Shown here: positions 29,597 to 37,045 of the stretch, one piece after another | Numbering within the stretch: position 1 is the first letter of the stretch | How the letters are laid out: the number at the start of each line of letters is the position of its first letter | Source: Planctomycetia bacterium | GTDB lineage: Bacteria; Planctomycetota; Phycisphaerae; UBA1845; UTPLA1 | DNA: 64,000 nucleotides | Assembly: GCA_015200345.1 (NCBI GenBank) | Contig: CP054187.1 | Span: 62,001 to 126,000 of the forward strand | Direction: 5' to 3' | Made by a program: the position numbers and the translations under genes | The notes under the pieces: generated by a model | Seen by the model: the letters and a program-made list of their open reading frames with translations, nothing else | The model's database searches: none | Told to the model about the DNA's origin: nothing

Positions 29597-30528
29597 AGTC
29601 AAAAAGCGAATCGCTGCCGAGGCTTCCGCGACGGGGTCGCGACGCCCACAAGGGGGATTTCGGTCGCGTGCTCGTGATCGGCGGCTCGCGCGGCATGGTC
29701 GGCGCGCCGGCACTGGTGGCGAACGCCGCGTTGCGCAGCGGGGCGGGCCTGGCAACGGTGGCGTGCCCGGCGACGATACAGCAAGCCGTGGCGGGTCTTT
29801 GCCCCTGTGCCACCAGTCTGCCGCTGGCGGAGGATTCGACCGGCCGCGTCGATTTTCGGGCGGCCATGCGTACGTTGCGGCGTGAAACCTGCCTCGGTGC
29901 GAAATCAGCGGCGACCGTGGCGGCGATCGGCCCGGGATTGGGTCGAGGGAACGCGCGGAGCGACGCGAGTTTGACACAATTGATGGAGTTCCTGGCGGCG
30001 TCGGGGGTGCCGCTGGTGGTTGATGCGGATGCGCTCAATGCTTTGCCGGTCATCGCGCTGGATGCGGCGCGTGGCCGTGGAAAAGGCGGTCGGATTCCGC
30101 GATTGGGCCGTGCCGTGCTGACGCCGCATCCGGGCGAGATGGCGCGCCTGACCGGTCTGACGACGCAAGCAGTCCAGGGCGATCGGCGTGGCGTGGCGGT
30201 GCGATTGCAGAAGGCTCTCTCGTGCGACGGAGCGGAAGTTGTCATCGTGCTGAAGGGCGCGGGCACGATCATCGCCGGAAGCGGTCGCGAGACCATTAAC
30301 GCGACCGGCAATCCGGGCATGGCCACCGGCGGCAGCGGTGACGTGCTGACGGGTGTCATCGCCGGCTTGATCGCACAGGGCATGAACCTGTATGACGCCG
30401 CGCGGCTGGGGACACATGTTCACGGCTTGTCGGGGGATCTTGCTGCACAAGAGCTTGGCGAGGCTTCGCTCATCGCGACGGATATCCTGATGCAGTTGCC
30501 GGGGGCTTTTCGAAGAATACGAACCTAA
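29593..30528 (+). CDS. nnrD: ADP-dependent NAD(P)HX dehydratase
   Basis: A 311-residue ribokinase-like enzyme that repairs hydrated NADH or NADPH using ADP. Motifs are typical: HKGDFGRVLVIGGS, GAGLATVACP, AIGPGLGRG, PLVVDADALN, LTPHPGEMARL and NPGMATGGSGDVLTG near the end. It lacks the N-terminal YjeF epimerase domain (nnrE) that is fused in many bacteria, so NAD(P)HX epimerase must be encoded elsewhere. An insertion of Arg/Gly-rich residues (ARGRGKGGRIPRLG) precedes the HPGE motif. The GTG start overlaps larB by four bases. Its stop codon overlaps that of the convergent pseudoprotease gene. Confidence 0.92.
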   Translation: MKSKSESLPRLPRRGRDAHKGDFGRVLVIGGSRGMVGAPALVANAALRSGAGLATVACPATIQQAVAGLCPCATSLPLAEDSTGRVDFRAAMRTLRRETCLGAKSAATVAAIGPGLGRGNARSDASLTQLMEFLAASGVPLVVDADALNALPVIALDAARGRGKGGRIPRLGRAVLTPHPGEMARLTGLTTQAVQGDRRGVAVRLQKALSCDGAEVVIVLKGAGTIIAGSGRETINATGNPGMATGGSGDVLTGVIAGLIAQGMNLYDAARLGTHVHGLSGDLAAQELGEASLIATDILMQLPGAFRRIRT

Positions 30529-31766
30529 TCGGCGGATGGCTGACTGGAGGGCGCGTCGGATTCGTCATCGGGCATGGGCGTCGGGTGAGGCGGGGCGTCG
30601 AGGCTTCCGATGTCTTCGATGCGCGCCAGCTCGACGGGCACTTCGATTCGTTGAAAGCGTCGTTTGATGGTCAGGACGACCGTCTCGCCCGCGGCGCGGT
30701 CGCTCAAGCGGCGTTGCAATTCCGCAAGATCGCCGGTGGGTTTTCCATCCAGCGCGATGATTTTGTCGCCGTCCTTCAGTTCGGCGCGCTGTGCGGGCGA
30801 CGGCTTGGCGATGCGCGCGATCTTCACTCCGCGGGATTGTGGCAGCAGTTTATCGAGAAAGCTCAATGCATCGTCCGCTTCGTCCGGTTCCAACATGACG
30901 CCAATCTTGCCCGGCTCGATGTTCTGCCCGGCAGCCAACCGCTCATGCACGGCGTCGATTCGATCTTTGTAGATCGCGAACCCAATGCCGCCGTCGTACC
31001 ACTCGGCCCCGGCCAGCGCGCCGCCGCTGCCAGCCATCGGCACGAGGATGCCGATCACGCGGCCATCCAGGTCAATCAGCGGACCGCCGTAATTGGCGGG
31101 ACTGATTTTTGCATCCGTCTGAACGGCGTTGCCGTTTCGACGATTCAGCGCGGAGACAATCCCGACGGACACAAAAGTCTGGCGCGTGCCGGCGCCACGC
31201 GTGCTGCCGGTCATGCCTTTGCCACAGGCGATGGCGTACTGACCGATGTGCAGCTGCTCGCGCGGCGTCCAGGCAGGCACGGGCAGATCGCGAGCGTCCA
31301 CCTTGATGAGTGCCAGCCTGCGAATGTGATCCCGCGCGATAAGCTTCGCGACAAGGCGGCGGCCGTCGTGCAGGACGACGGTGATGACGGATGGATCTCG
31401 CGCGAAATTAAAGCTGCTGGAGAGGATGTGACCGTCAGCGGACAGGATGACGCCGGTCGTCGGCCCTTCGGCCAGCCGGAAAGACTCCTCCATGGGTCCG
31501 CGGCGGGCGTCCTGGCGGATCGGTTGCGCCCCACCGATGGTCTCGATGATGACTATCGACGGTTCAACGGTTGCGAGCGCGGCGCGAACCACGGCGGACA
31601 GATCGCTGCTGGCGACGGGAATCGCCTGCTGTGCCGCCGCTTCATGCGATGCGTGCAGTGCGCACGCGAGCGAGAGGCTGGCGAGGAGCGCTCGCAGCAT
31701 GCTCGAGTTCCGGCCGCTCGACCGGTGGCGACCGGTGAGGCCCGTTGGATTCCACGCCTGCCTCAC
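30525..31766 (-). CDS. Trypsin-like pseudoprotease with PDZ domain (triad lost), copy B
   Basis: A 413-residue exported protein with the HtrA/DegP domain order: signal peptide (about 23-45), trypsin-like domain (about 55-255), PDZ domain (about 280-385), acidic Pro/Ser tail. All three catalytic positions are changed. The histidine loop reads GHILSSSFNF (Phe119 in the His place), the aspartate position is Arg150 in IRRLALIKV, and the serine loop reads SPANYGGPLID (Tyr226 for Ser). The fold-defining GGP, PDZ loop and hydrophobic cores are kept, so it is a pseudoenzyme under selection, not a decayed gene. GGAGG lies six bases before its GTG start, which overlaps the upstream gene by four bases. 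It is the last gene of the long cluster. A binding or regulatory role with the active protease two genes upstream is inferred. Confidence 0.88.
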   Translation of the reverse strand: MRQAWNPTGLTGRHRSSGRNSSMLRALLASLSLACALHASHEAAAQQAIPVASSDLSAVVRAALATVEPSIVIIETIGGAQPIRQDARRGPMEESFRLAEGPTTGVILSADGHILSSSFNFARDPSVITVVLHDGRRLVAKLIARDHIRRLALIKVDARDLPVPAWTPREQLHIGQYAIACGKGMTGSTRGAGTRQTFVSVGIVSALNRRNGNAVQTDAKISPANYGGPLIDLDGRVIGILVPMAGSGGALAGAEWYDGGIGFAIYKDRIDAVHERLAAGQNIEPGKIGVMLEPDEADDALSFLDKLLPQSRGVKIARIAKPSPAQRAELKDGDKIIALDGKPTGDLAELQRRLSDRAAGETVVLTIKRRFQRIEVPVELARIEDIGSLDAPPHPTPMPDDESDAPSSQPSAD

Positions 31767-32881
31767 GGTTGGCCTCCTGTGGGTTTGGCGGTGACGGTGA
31801 CTTCGACGGTGACGATCTCCGTGCCGCGTTTGAGTGTGAAGGGGACGCTCTGACCGGGGATCAGAGTTGCAATCTGCTTTTGATAATCTGCGGCATCGGC
31901 GACGCGACGGCCATCCACCGCGATGATGAGGTCATCGGGTCGAATGCCGGCCCGGTCGGCGGGGGAGTCTCGCCGTACTCGTCCGACAAACGCCCACGTT
32001 TGACGGTATCCGAGCTTGGAGAGCGTGAGACCGATGTAAGGCTCGCTGGCCGAGGTTGATGCGCGGGCGGTCGGAGCGGTTGAGGCGGAATCCTGTGCAG
32101 GGACCGCATCGGTTGTGGCCGCGCCGCGAGCCGGGACTTGCTCGAGGAAGGCGATCAAGTCTTCGCCGGGAATCGCATGATTGACGCGTGTATTCGTCGC
32201 GGCGGATTCGACGATCAAGCCGACCAGCCCCACGAGCCGTCCGGCCGCATCCATGAGGGGGCCGCCCGCCGCGCCGGGGTTCGCGGTGATGGCGTCATAG
32301 ACGAGCACAGGTCCGGGGTAGTCGTATTCCTGTGCGAGGCGTCGCGCGTCAATGGTCGCCTTGAAGCTGAAAACGCCGCGCGTCAGGGAGACGCTTTCAT
32401 CGCCCTCGGCGATCTTGAACCAGTTGCCCAGCGCATAGACCGCGTCGCCGGATTGCAAAGCGTCGCTTGGATGCGGCGGCAGATGAGGCAGTCCCGAAGC
32501 CTTGATCCGAAGCAGGGCGAGCTTCCGGGCGTCATCCTGCCGGACCAGTTCGGCTTCCTGTGCCGTTCCGTCGTGCAAGACCGCACGAATCGAGCGGCCC
32601 GCGAGCATGACGGACAGGTTTGTGAGAATCAATCCATCCGGCGAGACGAGGACGCCGGAGCCGTAACCCTGCTGGCGTCCGACGCTTGCGCCGTAGAGTT
32701 TCACCACCGCTGGAGCTGCGCGGTCGAAGATTTCGTGGGCGGTCAGCGAGCGAGCGGGGACAGCCGACGACTGCGATTCGGTCGGCAGGGTGTCGCCCAG
32801 CGAAGCCGTGCAAGCGACAAAGAACGCGAACAGGGTCAGCGCCAGGCGATCGGTTCGATGTTCTGTGAACAAGCGAATCAT
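31763..32881 (-). CDS. Trypsin-like pseudoprotease with PDZ domain (triad lost), copy A
   Basis: A 372-residue exported protein with signal peptide (about 12-30), trypsin-like domain (about 48-240) and a PDZ domain (about 280-370). It keeps GYGSGVLVSPDGLILTN and GRLVGLVGLIVE, but the His loop reads TNLSVM (Ser90 for His), the Asp position is Lys120 in ARKLALLRI, and the serine loop reads NPGAAGGPLMD (Ala205 for Ser, Ala204 for the following-helix Asn). The replacements are conservative in fold terms, as in a maintained pseudoenzyme. It lies 13 bases after the active protease gene and overlaps the next pseudoprotease by four. The A and B copies are not close duplicates of each other, which argues that the loss is old. 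Confidence 0.88.
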   Translation of the reverse strand: MIRLFTEHRTDRLALTLFAFFVACTASLGDTLPTESQSSAVPARSLTAHEIFDRAAPAVVKLYGASVGRQQGYGSGVLVSPDGLILTNLSVMLAGRSIRAVLHDGTAQEAELVRQDDARKLALLRIKASGLPHLPPHPSDALQSGDAVYALGNWFKIAEGDESVSLTRGVFSFKATIDARRLAQEYDYPGPVLVYDAITANPGAAGGPLMDAAGRLVGLVGLIVESAATNTRVNHAIPGEDLIAFLEQVPARGAATTDAVPAQDSASTAPTARASTSASEPYIGLTLSKLGYRQTWAFVGRVRRDSPADRAGIRPDDLIIAVDGRRVADAADYQKQIATLIPGQSVPFTLKRGTEIVTVEVTVTAKPTGGQP

Positions 32882-32894
32882 GAATACCCGATAT

Positions 32895-34535
32895 TCAAGG
32901 CCCCACCGCTATTGCGGAATCGTATTGTTCCTCTGCGACCAGGCGATCATCCTCATGGATGCGCCGCCGCATGGGCAGTCGCAGCGTGCCGCTGCGCTTG
33001 ACTTCGCCGTATTCGTAGCGCGCTCGCACCGCCTGGGTGCCGTGTGTGAACTCGACAAAAAGCAGTTCACCGGTTTCGTCATCCAGCCCAATACGCGGCT
33101 GGTGCACGTCATGTTTTTTCAGCTCCAAGACCACTGCGATGCGACCATCAACTTCATCACTGCCGACCACTTGAAACGGAGATCGCGGGGCGTTCGGCTC
33201 GGCCCCGTACAGTTCCCACCGAATCATCCGTTCGATGTCACTGGGCGCAGCGCCGGGCGGCAAATCAGCCGTGCCCGGCGGTTTTTCTTCATCTCGCTCA
33301 ATTGGAATGGGGGCGTTGCCGGGCAGGTCGACGTTGAACCGCCGTCCCGACCATTCCAGCTTCATGGTTCGGTTCAGCGCGTCACTCCCGCCGCAGAACT
33401 CGATGAACAATTTCAGCGCGCGGCGGACGGCGCGACGATTCGCCTCGCTGTCCGGCGGGATCGGTGCAAAGGGGTCGGGCATCTTGCGCTGTGCCCCATC
33501 TCGCGCGCCGCGCGGGCGGGGCAGCGGCGAGGCTTCGAGCCGGCCGCGAAACTTGATCGTTATATCGCCGCGTTCCAGAACGGCCTCGACCGGCCACCCG
33601 GCGGGATAGGTTCCCAGAAGCGACAAAAAGTGATTTGCCGACCGAATCGGCGTACCGGCGAACTGCCGAAGCCGATCACCGACCCGGATGCCGGCGCGTG
33701 CCGCGGCACAATCCTTTTCAATTCGGTCAACGGTTACGCCATCCGGCCCATCGGCCACGGTAAAGCCGGCGGCGCCGTGCTGGGTCGTCAGACCGGCACG
33801 TAATGCGGGAATGAACCGGCGAATCTGGTTGATCGTGATCGCATAGCCGACTCCGACATTGATGCGCCCGCGCTCCTCGATGCTGACGCGGCCGTTGATG
33901 CCGATGAGCTTGCCCGTCATGTCAAACAAAGGCCCGCCCGAGTTTCCGGGATTGATCGACGCATCGACCTGAATGCAGTCGGAGTAGATCAAGGCCCGAC
34001 CGGCGCCGGGCTGATAGCGATGCAGGCCCGAAACAATGCCGAAGGTAACCGTCGGTGTGAAGTCCTCGGCGAGCAGGAAGGGATTCCCCAAAGCGAGGGT
34101 TTCGTCCCCCACGGCCAAGGTGTCGGAGTTTCCCAGCGTGGCTGCATGAAAGGGCGAATCTGATTTGAGGCGAAACATCGCGACATCGCCGACCGGGTCC
34201 AGCCCGAGCACTTCGAGCGGGTAGAGGTTGCCGTCGGCCAGACCGCCTTCGCCTTCGCGCGATGGCAGGAGTGGTGCGACGACGTGATAGTTGGTCAGAC
34301 CGTATCCGTCGGCGTCGATCAGGACGCCGGACCCTCCTCCGGCGCGATTGTCCTTTGGAAAAATGCAAACAACGCTCGGCGTCAGGCGGCGAATCAGTTC
34401 GATTCGAGCCGACTGGGCCACCTGCACGCGCGCGCGGCGCGCGGCGAAATCATCATCGCCGGGAGGCGTTGAGCCGTCGCCCGCGACGTGGCCGGCAAGG
34501 AGAACCAGGGTGACGGCGAATCCCATCGCAGGCAT
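32895..34535 (-). CDS. HtrA-like trypsin-fold protease with PDZ domain and C-terminal beta domain (intact triad)
   Basis: A 546-residue exported serine protease of the S1C type. The signal peptide is short (about 1-18). The trypsin-like domain (about 45-240) carries GLTNYHVV (His84), PVGDVAMF (Asp117) and INPGNSGGPLFD (Ser199), so all three catalytic residues are present. A PDZ domain follows (about 260-345, GVTVDRIEKDCAAARAGIRVGDRL). The last 180 or so residues form an extra beta-rich domain ending RIHEDDRLVAEEQYDSAI that resembles LolA-like lipoprotein carriers in layout; that is only an impression. The start is an ATG one base after the NPCBM gene's stop; a second ATG nine bases later is an alternative. 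It precedes the two pseudoproteases. Confidence 0.88.
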   Translation of the reverse strand: MPAMGFAVTLVLLAGHVAGDGSTPPGDDDFAARRARVQVAQSARIELIRRLTPSVVCIFPKDNRAGGGSGVLIDADGYGLTNYHVVAPLLPSREGEGGLADGNLYPLEVLGLDPVGDVAMFRLKSDSPFHAATLGNSDTLAVGDETLALGNPFLLAEDFTPTVTFGIVSGLHRYQPGAGRALIYSDCIQVDASINPGNSGGPLFDMTGKLIGINGRVSIEERGRINVGVGYAITINQIRRFIPALRAGLTTQHGAAGFTVADGPDGVTVDRIEKDCAAARAGIRVGDRLRQFAGTPIRSANHFLSLLGTYPAGWPVEAVLERGDITIKFRGRLEASPLPRPRGARDGAQRKMPDPFAPIPPDSEANRRAVRRALKLFIEFCGGSDALNRTMKLEWSGRRFNVDLPGNAPIPIERDEEKPPGTADLPPGAAPSDIERMIRWELYGAEPNAPRSPFQVVGSDEVDGRIAVVLELKKHDVHQPRIGLDDETGELLFVEFTHGTQAVRARYEYGEVKRSGTLRLPMRRRIHEDDRLVAEEQYDSAIAVGP

Positions 34536-34536
34536 G

Positions 34537-35862
34537 TCAATCGTCCGATCGTTCAGCGGCGGTTCGCGGTTTGACAAGAATAGGCTCGCCCCAGACGGCA
34601 TGATCGCCGAAATCCAGATCGTCCGTCGGATCGCATTCCAACTCCAGCAGGCGGGCGCCGGCCAGCCTCACATTCACCGGAAGCGGTGCATCGCGCCGCC
34701 GCAGCACGGGTGATTCGTAGGCCACGCGGCCGTCAAGCTTGACACGAAACACGACGCTGGCACGTTCGGGAGCCGAATCGTCGATGCCGATGGAGGTCGA
34801 AAAACGCTCATAGGAGTCAGCCAGATCGTACGCGAGGAGGGTGTAAGCGTGGACGCCTAACCCGCGTGGAAAGGTCTGACCACGAATCATCAGCGGCTGA
34901 CCTCGTAGGTTCGTATTGCGCCCGACTGACCAGGTTGCATCGAGGACCGAGCGAATCTGCGAGGTGACGGGCGTAAGATCGACCAGTGACACGACGCGCG
35001 CGCTGGAGAGGTCGATGCGTTGCACGATTGACAGGGGGAGGTCGATCTGTCCAATCAGGTCACTGGCGACAAGAACGCGCTCGGCACGAATCGCGACCAG
35101 CGTTCCCGCGATGCGATCGCCGTCCTGAAGCGTGATGCGCGCCGGAGGCTTGTGTCGCGGGGTCTGCGAACCGAACACGATGCCGACGAGAGAATGGATC
35201 GGCGCGGTTTGGAGCTTGCGACCGACTCGGAATTTGCACTGATCCGCAGCGAGCGATTCAACAGCGCCGGGAACCGCCAGCACGTTCCCGTCTCGCGCGA
35301 GGAGCAGAACGTCTCGCCCCGGCTCGCGGCGGGCCAGGCGTTGATCGAAGTCCGCGGCATCTGTGCGGCGAAACCGAATCCCAGCGACGGCGGTGAAAGG
35401 AATCGACAACGTATCGCGCCAGAGCGGGTTGAATGCGAATGCACCGGGCGCCTGGTCGGAAGGCGGTTCGACAACACCGCTTAGCTCGGTTCCATCAACG
35501 AGAGTGACGACGGAGTCGGAAGGTTGCGCGTCCGCGGCAGGCGTGTTGCGGTTGGTCGGTGCATGGTTCAGCTGGATGCCGGCGATTTCCGACAACGGTA
35601 CGGCGCGAGGCCCGCCCTCGGCCGCAGCCTGAAGCCGCTTGTCAGCGATTTCCAGATCGGCGGCTTCGAACGATTCGCCGGCAATGGTTTCGATTCGATA
35701 ACGCGTGGTCGTGGAGGCGGCCGCATCGGGTCCCGCGTACACCGATGCGAGCGACAGCGAAACGAAAGCACCGGCGCATCGAATCGCTGCGCGGAGAAGG
35801 GAGGTTGCGCAATTCGTGCGGGCAGGACGTTCAATCGCCAGTGAGTTGGGCGGGGGCGTCAC
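34537..35862 (-). CDS. Exported NPCBM/NEW2-domain protein
   Basis: A 441-residue exported protein. After the signal region, the N-terminal 250 residues are a beta-rich part with repeated short motifs (TLVDGTELSGVVEPP; ITLQDGDRIAGTLVAI; VLLLARDGNVLAVPGAVE) of the kind seen in planctomycete wall-facing proteins. The C-terminal 140 residues match the NPCBM carbohydrate-binding fold (MIRGQTFPRGLGVHAYTLLAYDL, FSTSIGIDDSAPERASVVFRVKLDGRVAYESPVL, and LELECDPTDDLDFGDHAVWGEPILV). It probably binds glycans at the cell surface. The GTG start overlaps the TPR gene by four bases, and the stop sits one base before the protease start, so it is in the coupled block. Confidence 0.85.
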   Translation of the reverse strand: MTPPPNSLAIERPARTNCATSLLRAAIRCAGAFVSLSLASVYAGPDAAASTTTRYRIETIAGESFEAADLEIADKRLQAAAEGGPRAVPLSEIAGIQLNHAPTNRNTPAADAQPSDSVVTLVDGTELSGVVEPPSDQAPGAFAFNPLWRDTLSIPFTAVAGIRFRRTDAADFDQRLARREPGRDVLLLARDGNVLAVPGAVESLAADQCKFRVGRKLQTAPIHSLVGIVFGSQTPRHKPPARITLQDGDRIAGTLVAIRAERVLVASDLIGQIDLPLSIVQRIDLSSARVVSLVDLTPVTSQIRSVLDATWSVGRNTNLRGQPLMIRGQTFPRGLGVHAYTLLAYDLADSYERFSTSIGIDDSAPERASVVFRVKLDGRVAYESPVLRRRDAPLPVNVRLAGARLLELECDPTDDLDFGDHAVWGEPILVKPRTAAERSDD

Positions 35863-37013
35863 GACGGCGGCTGGTCCTTTGCAAGTTGACGATAGTATTG
35901 TTCCAGCAAGTCGCGGTACTGACTGGGGAACTGCCGTTGCAGCGTCTGGATGATCTGCTCGCGCTCGCGCGGCGGCATCTTGCCCCAGGCCTCGCCCGGC
36001 GCGACGCGCGATCGGCGCAGCGCCGTGTCGCCCGGCGGCGCGCCGGACGGGATGCGCGACTCCTTCGCACCGGAACTGGGCTGCGGCTTGTTGCCTTTTC
36101 CTCCGCCGCTGGGGGATTTCTGCCGCGCGTTCTTCTCGTTTTCCTCTGCCTCGTGAATCATGTTGTCCAACAGGGCGACCGCCTGCTGTTGGCGTTGCGC
36201 GACCGGCTCGCCGGTCTCGCCCAGTTCGATTCGATGGTGTGCGTACGCAAGCAGATCGCGCACGTCCCCGAGTTTGCCGGGGATGCGCCGATCGATTTCG
36301 GTGACGATCTGCGTGGCCGTGACGCGCAGCCGCTGCGGCGCTTGTGGATAGGTTTGGAGGAAACGGGTCAGGATGGCTTTGGCCGCGTCGTAGCGAAGCT
36401 CGCGAATGTAGCTGTAGCCCAGCATAAAGAGCATGTGATCGGCGCCAGGTGCGTAACGGTCCAAGGGGGCGTATCGGTTGAAAATCGGCTCAAGAACGGC
36501 CAGCGCGCGAGGAAACTGTTCCATTTCCACCAACGCGGTTGCGGCGAGGTTTGCAGCATTCACGACCATGAAGGGTTCGTCGCCGGCGGCGGCGATCCGC
36601 TCGAACCGATCGGCTGCATCGGCGATGCGTTCGTCCTCCATGGCTTTGAGGGCGTCGGCGAAATCGGGGGAGCAGACCGCCAAGGCACTATTGAGAAATT
36701 CACCGGCGTTGTCGAAAGTCGCGCCGGAAGCCTTCGCAACAACAAACTCCCTTGCCGCAGCGGGATAGGCCGCATGGGCACGCACGGCTTCGACGAAGTT
36801 TGTGACGATTTTCTCCGCAGCGCGTGGTTCGACCGCCGGAACGGTATAGGGCGGTTCGGGCGAGGGTTGTGCGGAGGGTTGCGATGCCGCTGGCTGGCTC
36901 TCGGCGGGTGGAGTGGATCGCGGCGAGCCGGATTCGGGGGCCGCGCGGACTGGCGCGAACGACCAACCGGTGAACAGTCCAAGTGTCAGATATATGCCAG
37001 TTGTTTTTCGCAT
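35859..37013 (-). CDS. Exported TPR-like protein with conserved C-terminal helix
   Basis: A 384-residue exported protein: signal peptide (about 1-24), a Pro/Ser/Gln-rich linker (25-60), a helical repeat domain (about 65-260, with PRALAVLEPIFNRYAPLDRY and AKAILTRFLQTYPQAPQRL), a second low-complexity linker, and a C-terminal helix pair WGKMPPREREQIIQTLQRQF plus PSQYRDLLEQYYRQLAKD. That C-terminal pattern recurs in planctomycete proteins encoded with MoxR/VWA clusters as I recall it. It overlaps the NPCBM gene by four bases and follows the coiled-coil gene after 32 bases. It is likely a docking protein for the complex. Confidence 0.75.
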   Translation of the reverse strand: MRKTTGIYLTLGLFTGWSFAPVRAAPESGSPRSTPPAESQPAASQPSAQPSPEPPYTVPAVEPRAAEKIVTNFVEAVRAHAAYPAAAREFVVAKASGATFDNAGEFLNSALAVCSPDFADALKAMEDERIADAADRFERIAAAGDEPFMVVNAANLAATALVEMEQFPRALAVLEPIFNRYAPLDRYAPGADHMLFMLGYSYIRELRYDAAKAILTRFLQTYPQAPQRLRVTATQIVTEIDRRIPGKLGDVRDLLAYAHHRIELGETGEPVAQRQQQAVALLDNMIHEAEENEKNARQKSPSGGGKGNKPQPSSGAKESRIPSGAPPGDTALRRSRVAPGEAWGKMPPREREQIIQTLQRQFPSQYRDLLEQYYRQLAKDQPPS

Positions 37014-37045
37014 GGTGTGATGGCGCGGCGACCGCTGCCGTCCTC

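Noticed and set aside
30525..32881. Calling the two downstream HtrA-like genes active proteases
   Set aside because: All three triad positions are substituted in both proteins, so only the upstream gene is called a protease.
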